57,741 nt of DNA from Bacteroides sp. (GTDB lineage: Bacteria; Bacteroidota; Bacteroidia; Bacteroidales; Bacteroidaceae): assembly GCA_023665805.1 (NCBI GenBank), contig JAMPDJ010000019.1, forward strand, positions 1 to 57,741, given 5' to 3'. Position 1 is the first letter of the stretch, and the number at the start of each line of letters is the position of its first letter. This document shows positions 43,808 to 52,768 of the stretch, in pieces. Both the position numbers and the translations under genes were made by a program. Under the pieces are notes generated by a model, which saw only the letters and a list, made by a program, of their open reading frames with translations, was not told where the DNA came from and searched no databases.

Positions 43808-44161
43808 TCACTTTGCCACCAACACGCAACCAAGCATAATCAGTCCCACGCCTACCCAGCGGTTCCAAGCTATGCTTTCATCCAAAAATGCCACGGCCAT
43901 GACCATTGCTATCACATAACTCATGCTCACCATCGGGTATGCCATGCTCAACGGCCAATGCTTCAGAATATACATCCATAGAAGCGAAGCCCCGCCAAAC
44001 ATTATTCCACAAAACAGGAACCACCAGTTGGACAACAAGTATGCCACAAAACATAGCGTCCACGAAAAGGGTGGCATGTGCTCCAAAGCCACCTTGAGAC
44101 ACAATTGCCCCAAAGCAAGCATCATGCTTTGTAGTAAGGAAAGTCCCAACAATTGCCACAT
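43808..44161 (-). CDS. Small EamA/SMR-like membrane transporter
   Basis: A 117-aa protein with four membrane helices and the EmrE/ArnE-like pattern (GQLCLKVALEHMPPFSW, WMYILKHWPLSMAYPMVSMSYVIAM). An AGGAGG Shine-Dalgarno sequence, rare in this phylum, is placed 8 nt before the ATG at 44161; alternative starts at 44167 or 44194 are less well placed. Half-size transporters of this type often flip lipid-linked sugars; here it might flip the polyene glycolipid. Role inferred. Confidence 0.78.
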   Translation of the reverse strand: MWQLLGLSLLQSMMLALGQLCLKVALEHMPPFSWTLCFVAYLLSNWWFLFCGIMFGGASLLWMYILKHWPLSMAYPMVSMSYVIAMVMAVAFLDESIAWNRWVGVGLIMLGCVLVAK

Positions 44162-44163
44162 AA

Positions 44164-45165
44164 TCATAACCTCCTTAGTCTGATCACCGACCATGAGTCC
44201 GTGCCTGCATTATTTAACAAGGTTATGTGATTTAATGGCTGAATCCGGTGTTCCGCCTCACTTTCAAGAAGGAATCCGGGAACATCCTCCTGCCTCGCCA
44301 GCAACGTGGCTCCCACATAGAATGCCATAGCCGGGGCAGAGAAGTTGTCACCGAACACATGCTTGTATTTCAAAAGCGTACGAGGTCCGGCCAAGGCATC
44401 CATTACCTCCATGTATGGTTTGTCGTTACACGATTTCCCATTTAGACCGGCTATTATCACAGTGTCATCCTCATGCAGATATGCCGCCACATCCGATGCG
44501 GACCAGTTGCAGGCAATACATACATCCGACACCACGACGTCAGGTCCGTCACCTGCCTCTACAGACAGGACGGATGCCATGGATGTCTCGGACACAAACG
44601 AATACTCGGGATGAATATGCCTCATGACACGTGTCATGGAAGGAGTAACCTCGTCATGCGCCCCTATCAGAGCATGGGATATGCTGCCGCTACGCAACTG
44701 CAACCAAGCGTCCAGAAGCGCACTGTCGAACGACAAGGCGCCATGAGAATAGGTATTGTTGTAGCCGTGGCATTTCAGTGTCATGGCTACCATGGAACTA
44801 ATTGTATTATGAGTGGACTGCATGAAAAGAGTCGGTTTCAGGCAATGTTCACCATTGAGAGTAAGGTCGGCAAGAAACTTCTCAGAATTCTCCATACAGC
44901 CCATACCCGTGCCTGTGATGATGGCGTCCGGCATCTCTATTCCGGAACTACCCAAGGCGGACAATGACGTGCATACCGCGCGCTTCAGTATCTTGCCCAT
45001 GCGCCTGGCCTCAACGGGACTGACGACACCTCGTGTCTGCGGTTCCACGGCCACGGCATACTCCCCTTCATTCCAATGCGGCACCGTAAGCCAGTCATCA
45101 CACAGAGGCTGCTGGCAGGACACTTGCGCCACGGAACGTATATAGCAGTTATTTGGCATTGTCAT
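44164..45165 (-). CDS. Ketosynthase-like chain-length factor (no catalytic Cys)
   Basis: A 333-aa thiolase-fold protein, shorter than a normal ketosynthase. The region that aligns to the active-site nucleophile reads YSHGALSFDSALLDAWLQLRSG, so Ala143 takes the place of the catalytic Cys. The C-terminal GFGG-type ending is absent. Proteins like this pair with an active ketosynthase as a chain-length factor (ApeC-like). It overlaps the active ketosynthase gene by 17 bp, consistent with a heterodimer partner. Confidence 0.82.
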   Translation of the reverse strand: MTMPNNCYIRSVAQVSCQQPLCDDWLTVPHWNEGEYAVAVEPQTRGVVSPVEARRMGKILKRAVCTSLSALGSSGIEMPDAIITGTGMGCMENSEKFLADLTLNGEHCLKPTLFMQSTHNTISSMVAMTLKCHGYNNTYSHGALSFDSALLDAWLQLRSGSISHALIGAHDEVTPSMTRVMRHIHPEYSFVSETSMASVLSVEAGDGPDVVVSDVCIACNWSASDVAAYLHEDDTVIIAGLNGKSCNDKPYMEVMDALAGPRTLLKYKHVFGDNFSAPAMAFYVGATLLARQEDVPGFLLESEAEHRIQPLNHITLLNNAGTDSWSVIRLRRL

Positions 45166-46369
45166 ACTTATATTTAGAGAATATCAACGAGGAGTCGTTG
45201 CCTCCGAAACCAAAGGAATTATCCACGACATAGTCAATGTCCGCGCCCACGACATTATCCGTAACCGGCACAGCTCCTTCTTCTATAGGATTGGCCCATC
45301 CGAGATTGCGCGGAATCAGTCCACGCGTAATCGCCAACAGGCATATGACCGCCTCTATGGAACCGGATGCGCTGGTCGTGTGCCCTGTCAAAGCCTTGGT
45401 GGAGGAGAAAGGTGGCAAATGCTTGCCCCATATCCTGCGCATTGCTGCCAGTTCGCACATGTCATTGTTTGGCGTTCCCGTACCGTGAGCATTGACGTAG
45501 CCTATGCTTTGTGGAGCAACACCGGCCATGGACAGAGCACGGCTCATGGCACGGAAAGCACCCTCGCCGTTTTCAGATGTCGCCGTCTGGTGAAAGGCAT
45601 CACAGGCATTGGCATATCCGCACAGTTCCGCCATGACCGTAGCACGGCGGGCACGTGCCGAACGTTCACTTTCCAATACGAGATAGGCGGCACCCTCGCC
45701 CAGATTTATTCCGCAACGGTCACGGTCGAAGGGGCGACAACGTGCCGTATCCAAAATCATCAACGTGTTGAAGCCATTGAGATGAAAACGCGTCAAGGCC
45801 TCAGCACCACCAACCACCGCACTATCAACAATGCCTGCCCTTATGAGATTGGCACCCAGGATAATGGCATTGGCAGCCGAAGAACATGCTGTGGAAGCGG
45901 TAGTGACCATGCGGAAACGTCCCAAGTCCCGTGCGATAAGGTCGGTGGATATTCCACAATCGTTATATCTCATTGCCTCGTAATCGCCGTCTGTGGCCTC
46001 AGCATCCAGAAAATCACGGAAATGTTCCTCCGTATTGTCCATGCCGCCAACCGTAGTACCGCTGATAAAGGCTGAACGTGACAAGGCAGCGGAACACAGC
46101 CCGGCCATATCCACGGCCTCGCGTGCAGCCAGCATGCCCATCATCACGGTACGCAGTGCGGATACAGGACCGGACACGCCCAACAGGCGGGCCATCTCAT
46201 CATTGGACATATCCACCTCACCAACAGGGAACTCGGTATGTTCCGTACGCAGATGGCGCACACGACCGACACGACTGTCGCCCTGCAACAGGGCGCGGTA
46301 CGTGGCCTCCAGTCCAGTGCCCAAGGCCGACACTATGCCGGTTCCTGTTACTAAAATCCTTTCTGTCAT
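45149..46369 (-). CDS. Beta-ketoacyl-ACP synthase (active)
   Basis: A 406-aa FabF/B-type condensing enzyme. The catalytic Cys lies in TASTACSSAAN (C162 from the start at MTERILVTGTG), the first His in NAHGTGTPNND, the second in STKALTGHTTSASG, and the C-terminus has NSFGFGGNDSS. All catalytic residues are present, so this is the main chain-extending enzyme. The start at 46369 is favoured over 46399 because homology begins there. It is preceded by the ACP gene with a 48-bp gap. Confidence 0.92.
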   Translation of the reverse strand: MTERILVTGTGIVSALGTGLEATYRALLQGDSRVGRVRHLRTEHTEFPVGEVDMSNDEMARLLGVSGPVSALRTVMMGMLAAREAVDMAGLCSAALSRSAFISGTTVGGMDNTEEHFRDFLDAEATDGDYEAMRYNDCGISTDLIARDLGRFRMVTTASTACSSAANAIILGANLIRAGIVDSAVVGGAEALTRFHLNGFNTLMILDTARCRPFDRDRCGINLGEGAAYLVLESERSARARRATVMAELCGYANACDAFHQTATSENGEGAFRAMSRALSMAGVAPQSIGYVNAHGTGTPNNDMCELAAMRRIWGKHLPPFSSTKALTGHTTSASGSIEAVICLLAITRGLIPRNLGWANPIEEGAVPVTDNVVGADIDYVVDNSFGFGGNDSSLIFSKYKYDNAK

Positions 46370-46417
46370 AAACTGGTATCCAATAGTCCCGTGAATCAAT
46401 GCTGATGGAATACAAAT

Positions 46418-46675
46418 CTACTTCTTGCGGTTCTTGCCGACATACTCCGCTATTGAAGCCACGGAGGAAAATATGACCTTGCCCTCAGACGGATTGGACA
46501 AGCGTATGCCATATTCCTTTTCCAAGAGAACAATGAGTTCCAAAGCATCTATGGAGTCCAGACCAAGTCCCTCTCCAAAAAGAGGTGCATCGGCATCAAT
46601 GTCCGCAGGAGTCATGTCCTCGAGATTCAGCACTTCGATAATCTGAGCCTTAAGCTGTTCTATCAGTTCGTTCAT
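46418..46675 (-). CDS. Acyl carrier protein of the polyene cluster
   Basis: An 85-aa ACP with the phosphopantetheine Ser in GLGLDSIDALELI (S41). It is the only ACP seen in the cluster; gammaproteobacterial aryl polyene clusters usually have two. It carries the growing chain between ketosynthase, dehydratases and reductase. No phosphopantetheinyl transferase is encoded here. Confidence 0.93.
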   Translation of the reverse strand: MNELIEQLKAQIIEVLNLEDMTPADIDADAPLFGEGLGLDSIDALELIVLLEKEYGIRLSNPSEGKVIFSSVASIAEYVGKNRKK

Positions 46676-46691
46676 ATACTGTATTCGTTTG

Positions 46692-47225
46692 TTATTTTGT
46701 TACTATTTTCATGTCTGCGACGTAGTCAGCATCATCCTCATACTCTATCCACCCCGTCAAGATGAACGATGGAGCAGATGTCAACAGGGTACCTGCAAGG
46801 ATGTTATCCATCTCGGTCTCGTCCTGCGCGTTCATGATGTAAAAGGACGTTTCGCCATAAATCTTGTGCCGTATGGCAATCTCCCCGGTGACTATGTTTG
46901 CCAAAGTGTAGACGAACAATGCCGGACTCGGGAAGTAGTTATCCATAGCGATGGTTGTCTGGTAATACCGGTCGGCATCCAATGAACCGCTGCGGTTGAA
47001 CAGTACTACGGCCGCCTTCTCTTTTTCCTCTGGAGCAAAGTCTTTCAACAACAGTTCCGCACTCAGGAAACCTAATTTGCAAATGTGGTCCATCTTGAAG
47101 AACTTGGGATAGTCGCCCACGAACTGCCGATACAGTCCCGTGATACCGGCCTCGCTCAACAGTGTTCCATTAAGGCGTGTCCCTGCCGGAGTAATGGTCA
47201 GAGTAGCAAGCGTCTTCATTCGCAT
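46692..47225 (-). CDS. Truncated ketosynthase-like protein
   Basis: A 177-aa protein with the look of a partial thiolase fold (FFKMDHICKLGFLSAELLLKDF, VVLFNRSGSLDADRYYQTT, SPALFVYTLANIVTGEIAIRHKIYGE) but no catalytic Cys or His that can be recognised. Small ketosynthase-like proteins of this type recur in Bacteroidetes polyene clusters. It overlaps the frameshifted ketosynthase gene by 10 bp. Function unknown; possibly a structural partner. Confidence 0.7.
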   Translation of the reverse strand: MRMKTLATLTITPAGTRLNGTLLSEAGITGLYRQFVGDYPKFFKMDHICKLGFLSAELLLKDFAPEEKEKAAVVLFNRSGSLDADRYYQTTIAMDNYFPSPALFVYTLANIVTGEIAIRHKIYGETSFYIMNAQDETEMDNILAGTLLTSAPSFILTGWIEYEDDADYVADMKIVTK

Positions 47226-48375
47226 CCTCCTTTCGTATATGCTATGCCGGCATTGGAACCGCCAAATCCGGACAATATTTTCATGAATCCCGTACAGTCG
47301 GTCGCCCGCACCACATCGGATATGTTCAAGGCATAGGTCGTGCCCTGCAGGCCATAGCCCAACGTAGCAGGCACAGTCCCTTTATCCAATGCTGCCATGG
47401 CGATGATTGTCTCTATTACCCCCGCCGCCCCAAGAGTGTGTCCATAGTAACCTTTCAAACCGCATACCGGCACAGCATCAAGACGGGCACGATTATGGCA
47501 ATGGACTCCATCTCGTCATTGTAAGCCGTGGCGGTGCCATGGGTACATACACAGGCCAGTTCCCGTGCGGAAAGCACGCGTAGCATGTCCATAAGTACGC
47601 GATATGAACCTTCTCCCGTGCGGGAAGGACCGGAGATATGATTGGCATCATTATGTATGGAGCCTGCACAGAAACGCCATCTGTCGGCACACACCTCTTC
47701 GTCGGCATGCAGGATGATGGTGCCAACAGCTTCGCCAAGATTCAAACCGGTACGGTCACGGTCATAGGGACGACACGGAGCGGAGCTTAGTGCCTTGAAT
47801 GACTGGAATCCGGAAATGACGAAGCGCGACAACACATCGCAGCCAATCACGACGGCCGTACGATAACGCGCCATAAGCAATTGTCTTACGGCCGCAATCT
47901 GGGCACAAACACCGGAGATACAGGCATTGGATGTCACTATTGGCGTATTGGCATTCCCCAAAAAACGTGCAACCCTCTGTGCAGAGGAAGCTATGTAACA
48001 ACGTTTGTCCATCGGATCTCCTGCAAGGCAGTCGACATTTCCTTTGGTGGAGGACAGCACAAACACGACATCCTCACGCGCGGCATCCACACCACCCTGC
48101 CTCAAGGCATCAGAAGCCGAGAGAATACATAGCTTTTCAAAGAAAGTGTAATCCGACTCCAGTCCGAACTCTACAGAAAACAGTTCCTCAATCCTTTCTC
48201 GTGAAAGAATGGAACCGCAGAAATCCTCCGGCAAGCCAAACAAGCCATGGTGCAAGCACAATCGGGACTGTCCGGCAAGAACGGACGCCACGTTATCCGC
48301 AGTGTTCATCCCAAGAGGCGAGATGATGTTATCCGCAACCTTGTATACAAGTGGACTGTCTGTGCTTCTCTCCAT
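47216..48375 (-). pseudogene. Beta-ketoacyl synthase, split by a frameshift
   Basis: The N-terminal part (48375 to about 47490) contains the catalytic Cys in TSNACISG (C152) and the first His in CTHGTATAYNDEME. The frame then ends at 47455 after an unrelated short tail. The C-terminal part resumes in another frame (about 47490 to 47216) with VPVCGLKGYYGHTLGAAG, which holds the second catalytic His, and ends with GFGGSNAG. Restoring one base near 47490 would join IAII to RARLDAVPVCGLKG. Either a real inactivating mutation or an assembly error. A -7 element upstream (48450-48457) suggests its own promoter. Confidence 0.85.
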
Positions 48376-48449
48376 GAATCCGCATATAAATGGAACGTGC
48401 CGGCAAGACTGCATCCGATGTAGCTTGGGACACTTTCACTATGAATATG

Positions 48450-48457
48450 CAAATATA
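48450..48457 (-). promoter_or_regulatory. Internal promoter -7 element of the polyene cluster
   Basis: The minus strand reads TATATTTG (TAnnTTTG), 75 bp upstream of the ketosynthase start, in the only sizeable gap in the middle of the cluster. It would drive the ketosynthase-to-exporter half separately. Confidence 0.55.
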
Positions 48458-48614
48458 ATCATTTATTTTCATATATGGCTAAATAATAAGGAGGCTTTTA
48501 TTGAGGAATTGCATTTTTAGTAACAACCTTGTCTTCTTCCTGCATTACTCGGGATACGTGGAACAAGTCCAGCCCATCCGTCCGCCACTCCGTCATTTTC
48601 CACCATAACAAAAG

Positions 48615-49085
48615 TCAAACGGGCTTGCCCTGTCCATCCGGCTTAACGGACACGGGAAGCGGTTCCTCGTTCTCGGCAATCTTCATCTCACCTTCGGCTA
48701 TGATCTCTGTCCCCACACGTATGGTGGCCCGGACAAGAGTAAGTCCGAATACTTCCTCCAACGTATCTACAGTCGTCTCCAGAGTCTCTCCTATTGCAGG
48801 AAGACGATAAAGACGAAAGCTGCGTATGGCTCCGATGAATCCGATACGGACACTCTTGTGAAGAATGTACTTGTTGACATATCCTATGCGTGCAGCACAA
48901 GTTTGCGCCATGTTCTCGATTAGCCCGGCAGGAGCAAACAGGCCTGCATCCACAAACAGATTTGCCTCAGACACCACGGTGGCAGTGACAATACGTTGCA
49001 TATCAAATGAAACGAGACTGCCCACCATAACAAAAGGTTCCCGCTGAGGCAACAGTTCGTGTATGTCTATCCGCGTGACATCCAT
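48615..49085 (-). CDS. Hot-dog dehydratase-like protein (ApeP type)
   Basis: A 156-aa hot-dog protein of the FabA/FabZ-like superfamily (LLPQREPFVMVGSLVSFD, then APAGLIENMAQTCAARIGYV, where FabZ would have a catalytic Glu/Asp). ApeP-like dehydratases of aryl polyene clusters have this form. It abuts the acyltransferase gene (stop and start share the same base). About 240 bp of non-coding DNA follow before the ketosynthase. Confidence 0.82.
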   Translation of the reverse strand: MDVTRIDIHELLPQREPFVMVGSLVSFDMQRIVTATVVSEANLFVDAGLFAPAGLIENMAQTCAARIGYVNKYILHKSVRIGFIGAIRSFRLYRLPAIGETLETTVDTLEEVFGLTLVRATIRVGTEIIAEGEMKIAENEEPLPVSVKPDGQGKPV

Positions 49086-49978
49086 TATCGCGCCCAGAAG
49101 TCAAAATAGTTATACCATTGCACGGGATACTGCCTTACCACTTCCTCCAGTTGGGCCGCATATGAACATGCAAGATTGCGGGCACGTAGCCTGGTGTTGT
49201 CCTCGGCAGGAACTGGTATCTGCCTGACCATGACACGATAGGAAACTGAATTCTGCTTCATCACGGCAACAAAAAGGACAGGTACATTGCGCATGGCAGC
49301 CAGCAGGAACGGCCCTTGAGGGAAGCAGGCAGGGGCACCAAGAAAATCAATCTCAAAGGTCTTCTGCGACCCGAATACACGGTCGGCAGGCATGCTGAGG
49401 ATTTCACCGTTGGCAAGTGCGGCATCTATGAGAAAAAGATGCGACATGTCGGCGGACATGGGAATCATACGTATGTTGTTGCCACTGAACATACGGTTAC
49501 GATTGGACATCACGCTTTCCTTTTCACCCCCAAAGACCAAGGCATTGAAACGTTTGTCCTTAGCGGAAAGGGAGTAGCCGGCTATTTCGTAGTTGCCTAT
49601 ATGGGAACTCAGTTGCACAAAGCCTTCCGGACGATGTACAAGGCTGTCAAAAATCTCTGATCCGTCTATATCCATACGGAACCTTTTGCCGGCATACATG
49701 GCAAAGCGGTCTATGACCACCTGGGCAAAGGCACAGTGATTGCGCATGGTCATCCACATGGCCACGAGGGGGCCATAGTGCCATCGCTGACGGAAATAAT
49801 GGTAAATGGCCCTACGTGCCGGAGCATTGACCAACATCGTGGGAGGAACCACAAAGAGAAAGGCAAAGACATAAAGCATGCGAACGTCTATGACCCTCAA
49901 GAACCTGACAAGCCACCGATGCATCCAACCATTGCCATAGGTCGTGCCCGCCCAATTATCGTGTTTCAGTTCATTCAC
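49085..49978 (-). CDS. LpxL/HtrB-like acyltransferase
   Basis: A 297-aa membrane-associated acyltransferase of the lipid A lauroyl/myristoyl family with catalytic SSHIGNYE (H126, E131), one N-terminal hydrophobic segment (about 33-50) and RVFGSQKTFEIDFLG. In polyene clusters such enzymes are thought to attach an acyl chain, possibly the polyene itself, to a lipid. It lies between methyltransferase and dehydratase genes. Confidence 0.88.
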   Translation of the reverse strand: MNELKHDNWAGTTYGNGWMHRWLVRFLRVIDVRMLYVFAFLFVVPPTMLVNAPARRAIYHYFRQRWHYGPLVAMWMTMRNHCAFAQVVIDRFAMYAGKRFRMDIDGSEIFDSLVHRPEGFVQLSSHIGNYEIAGYSLSAKDKRFNALVFGGEKESVMSNRNRMFSGNNIRMIPMSADMSHLFLIDAALANGEILSMPADRVFGSQKTFEIDFLGAPACFPQGPFLLAAMRNVPVLFVAVMKQNSVSYRVMVRQIPVPAEDNTRLRARNLACSYAAQLEEVVRQYPVQWYNYFDFWAR

Positions 49979-50039
49979 TTGTACATGTGTGTGTAGGTTT
50001 TCTTTTATTTACGGTTCCAGGATGGAATGAGGAATATGG

Positions 50040-51146
50040 CTATTTGTCCGGATCCAGCTTGCAGACAAGAATACTGTGGCCTTGTCCCAGACCGTCATGA
50101 ATGGATTCCACAGCCAAACCGGCCTCGCACACAAGCCGTTCCATGTCCCGGGAATGGTACATCTTGCTGTTGCCGTTGGCTATTGCGGTAAAATACAGGC
50201 TGGTAAGAGTCAGGCACATGGCGGCAGGCTCAAAACGCTGACGGTCCCACAGAGTCTCCATGATGAAAAGCCGGCTGCCTGCATTCATCACCCTGGTAGC
50301 ACGACGCAGGATGCTCAGTATCTGCTTCTCGCTGAAGCAATCAAGAAACTGACTCATCCAAATGGCGTCGAAGCATCGCCCTGATGGCATCTCGGAAGAC
50401 TCGTCCAGAAGATTCACGCACAGGCCATCGATTCTTTCACAACCTGGTTTGCCCTGGATATTCTGCCTCATCATGCCTATCTGCTGAGGAAGGTCCAGAA
50501 TGGTAACATTCACATCGGCATCATAATCCACACAACGCAATGCCCAACGGCCGGTGTTGCCTCCGACATCCAATAGCGTGCGTGGACGGAAAGAGAATAC
50601 TATTTCCAAGGCTTCGTCAAACGAGCTATCGGAATAAAAGTGGTCGAAGTCAAACCAGCTCTTCTGTATATGCCGAGGCAATGAAGACAGCCCCTCGTAA
50701 ACCGTTGGCCATTCGCCAAGGGTTTTCAGGCCTACCGGCTTGCCCTCAAGCAACGACTCTTCAAGATTGAACCACCCGAGATAATTGACATCATGATTGA
50801 ATCTGAGGTTGACTTTGGTGGCCGGATCGTTGATCAGGAACCATCCCGTCTTGGAAAGCGTAAACCTGTCGGTTTCGGTGTCTACCAATACAATGCCTAT
50901 GCACAGCGAGGCCTCCAGAAGGCATTGCGCGGCATAATGCGAAAGTCCCGCCTTGTCCGCGACCTCGTCCATGGTCATGCCACAGGTACTGCTGCGCAAC
51001 ATTTCCAGAATTCCCCGACTTGACATGATACGGGCAGTCTGGAATACGGCAGGACCGAAGGCTATGAATTCGGCCAGACGCTGGGCCTCACGAGCGGAAA
51101 GTTGCTCCTTGGTATACTTTTTCTTTAACTCCGGAAATAGGTTCAT
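50040..51146 (-). CDS. SAM-dependent O-methyltransferase-like protein
   Basis: A 368-aa protein with an N-terminal winged-helix dimerisation domain (about 45-105) and a C-terminal class I methyltransferase with the SAM motif LLDVGGNTGRW (191-201), typical of plant-like and polyketide O-methyltransferases. Aryl polyene and flexirubin head groups are commonly methylated. It lies between the ammonia lyase and the acyltransferase genes. The exact site of methylation is unknown. Confidence 0.86.
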   Translation of the reverse strand: MNLFPELKKKYTKEQLSAREAQRLAEFIAFGPAVFQTARIMSSRGILEMLRSSTCGMTMDEVADKAGLSHYAAQCLLEASLCIGIVLVDTETDRFTLSKTGWFLINDPATKVNLRFNHDVNYLGWFNLEESLLEGKPVGLKTLGEWPTVYEGLSSLPRHIQKSWFDFDHFYSDSSFDEALEIVFSFRPRTLLDVGGNTGRWALRCVDYDADVNVTILDLPQQIGMMRQNIQGKPGCERIDGLCVNLLDESSEMPSGRCFDAIWMSQFLDCFSEKQILSILRRATRVMNAGSRLFIMETLWDRQRFEPAAMCLTLTSLYFTAIANGNSKMYHSRDMERLVCEAGLAVESIHDGLGQGHSILVCKLDPDK

Positions 51147-51185
51147 GGCTCCTGTATATTTATAATAATTAGGTAAAGGCTGGCA

Positions 51186-52709
51186 TCAGGCGTTCAGATA
51201 AGTGATGACATTTTTACGCAGATACGCCTCGGTTTCCTTTAGCTCCTCATAGAACGGGGTATCATCGACGAACTTGGGACAAATGGCACGGATGGCAGCA
51301 TATTGCTCCCGGGTGCGAGATGACAATTTGCCGGCCAGCTCCAGACAATCCGTGGCCTGTGCCAAGGCGACGTAAAGGATGGACATTACCTGATAGGCAT
51401 TGTCGATGACGCTACGGCAAAGGAGCGCACTGTTGGTACCCATGCTGACAATGTCCTGATTGTCGTTGTTATTGGGGATACTGTGGACATAATTGGGCAT
51501 TGCCAGGGTCTGGCACTCGGCCGTGGTGGAAGTGGCGGTAAACTGGCATGCCTGCATGCCGTAGTTCAGTCCGAGAGTACCGAGATTGAGGAACGGAGGC
51601 AGGATGCCATTGATACGGTCGTGAAAGAGGTAATTCAGTTGACGTTCGGCGGTCATGGCCAGACGCACCATGGCAATCTTCACCTTGTCGGCCTCCAGGG
51701 AAATGTAGTCGCCATGGAAATTGCCTCCATGATAAACGTTCCTGCTCTCGTAATCCACGATGGGATTGTCGCAGGCCGAATTGAGTTCATTCTCCAGTAC
51801 CTCGGCGGCGTTCTTCAAAGTGTCGAATATGGGACCGTATATCTGCGGGATGCAACGCAAGGAGTAATAAGCCTGTACCTTATGTTCAAAATACGCAGCC
51901 CTGTTCTTGGACGAATCATAGAGTTCGTGCTCGCGTTTCTGCAAATGCCGGCTGCCTTGGCTGACATCGCGCAACCATCCGGCAATGACCTGCTGGCCAG
52001 GCTGGCGGCGGCATTCGTTTTCCTCCACCGACATGTAGTCGTCAAAGGAGTCCGCAATCTCGTTTATCCATGCTCCGGCTATAGTGGCATAACGCAACAG
52101 GTTCTCGGCATAGTACTGATTGACAACGGATATGCCTGTCATGACGGCTGTGCCATTGGTTACGGACAATCCTTCGCGAACATGAATGTCCATGGGTCCG
52201 AGTCCCTCAGACTGCATGACATCCGCAGTGGGGCGCCACTCGCCTTGGAAACGCACCTTGCCTTCGCCTATGAGACAGAGGGCGATGTGGGCAAGCTGCA
52301 CCAAGTCTCCGCTGGCTCCGACACTGCCATGCCGGGGAACGAAAGGATGGATGCCACGGTTGACAAACTCCTGCAACAGCAGTATCACCGAGGGATGTAT
52401 GCCTGAACGTGCCTGCATGAAAGTGCCTATCCTGGCTATCATGGCAGACTTGACATCCACGTCGGACAATGGCTCGCCCATACCAGTCGCATGACTGCGT
52501 ATGATGTTGTATTGCAACTCTTGCAAATGGTTGTCATCCACACGCCATTGTGCCATAGGGCCGAAACCTGTGTTGATTCCATAGATGACCTTCTCGGAAG
52601 CAAAGTGTTTCAGAAAATCATGGCACCGCCCCACCCTGTCCATTTCCTTGGCATCGAGGGTCAGCTGTTCGTTCTCGAACAATACTTTATATATATGGTT
52701 AAGTTTCAT
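51186..52709 (-). CDS. Tyrosine ammonia lyase (FjTAL-like)
   Basis: A 507-aa aromatic amino acid lyase. The MIO cofactor forms from A132-S133-G134 (HGSVGASGDL), with the catalytic-Tyr segment YGINTGFGPMAQ at 43-54. The blocks GNFHGDYISLE, FTATSTTAE and SIPNNNDNQDIVSMGTNSA closely follow the Flavobacterium johnsoniae tyrosine ammonia lyase as remembered. The selectivity region reads IIRSHATG, which also resembles histidine lyases, so substrate should be tested. In context it supplies 4-coumarate as the starter of the polyene. It is the first recognisable biosynthetic enzyme of the cluster. Confidence 0.9.
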   Translation of the reverse strand: MKLNHIYKVLFENEQLTLDAKEMDRVGRCHDFLKHFASEKVIYGINTGFGPMAQWRVDDNHLQELQYNIIRSHATGMGEPLSDVDVKSAMIARIGTFMQARSGIHPSVILLLQEFVNRGIHPFVPRHGSVGASGDLVQLAHIALCLIGEGKVRFQGEWRPTADVMQSEGLGPMDIHVREGLSVTNGTAVMTGISVVNQYYAENLLRYATIAGAWINEIADSFDDYMSVEENECRRQPGQQVIAGWLRDVSQGSRHLQKREHELYDSSKNRAAYFEHKVQAYYSLRCIPQIYGPIFDTLKNAAEVLENELNSACDNPIVDYESRNVYHGGNFHGDYISLEADKVKIAMVRLAMTAERQLNYLFHDRINGILPPFLNLGTLGLNYGMQACQFTATSTTAECQTLAMPNYVHSIPNNNDNQDIVSMGTNSALLCRSVIDNAYQVMSILYVALAQATDCLELAGKLSSRTREQYAAIRAICPKFVDDTPFYEELKETEAYLRKNVITYLNA

Positions 52710-52768
52710 TCGTCGTTTGATTGGGGGAGAAGGCCGCCGCCGTGTATTGACAGAAGCGTCCGATGCAT

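Noticed and set aside
48529..48614. Small reading frame after the dehydratase (about 32 codons on the minus strand)
   Set aside because: No similarity or initiation signal recognised; it sits in the gap before the ketosynthase promoter.
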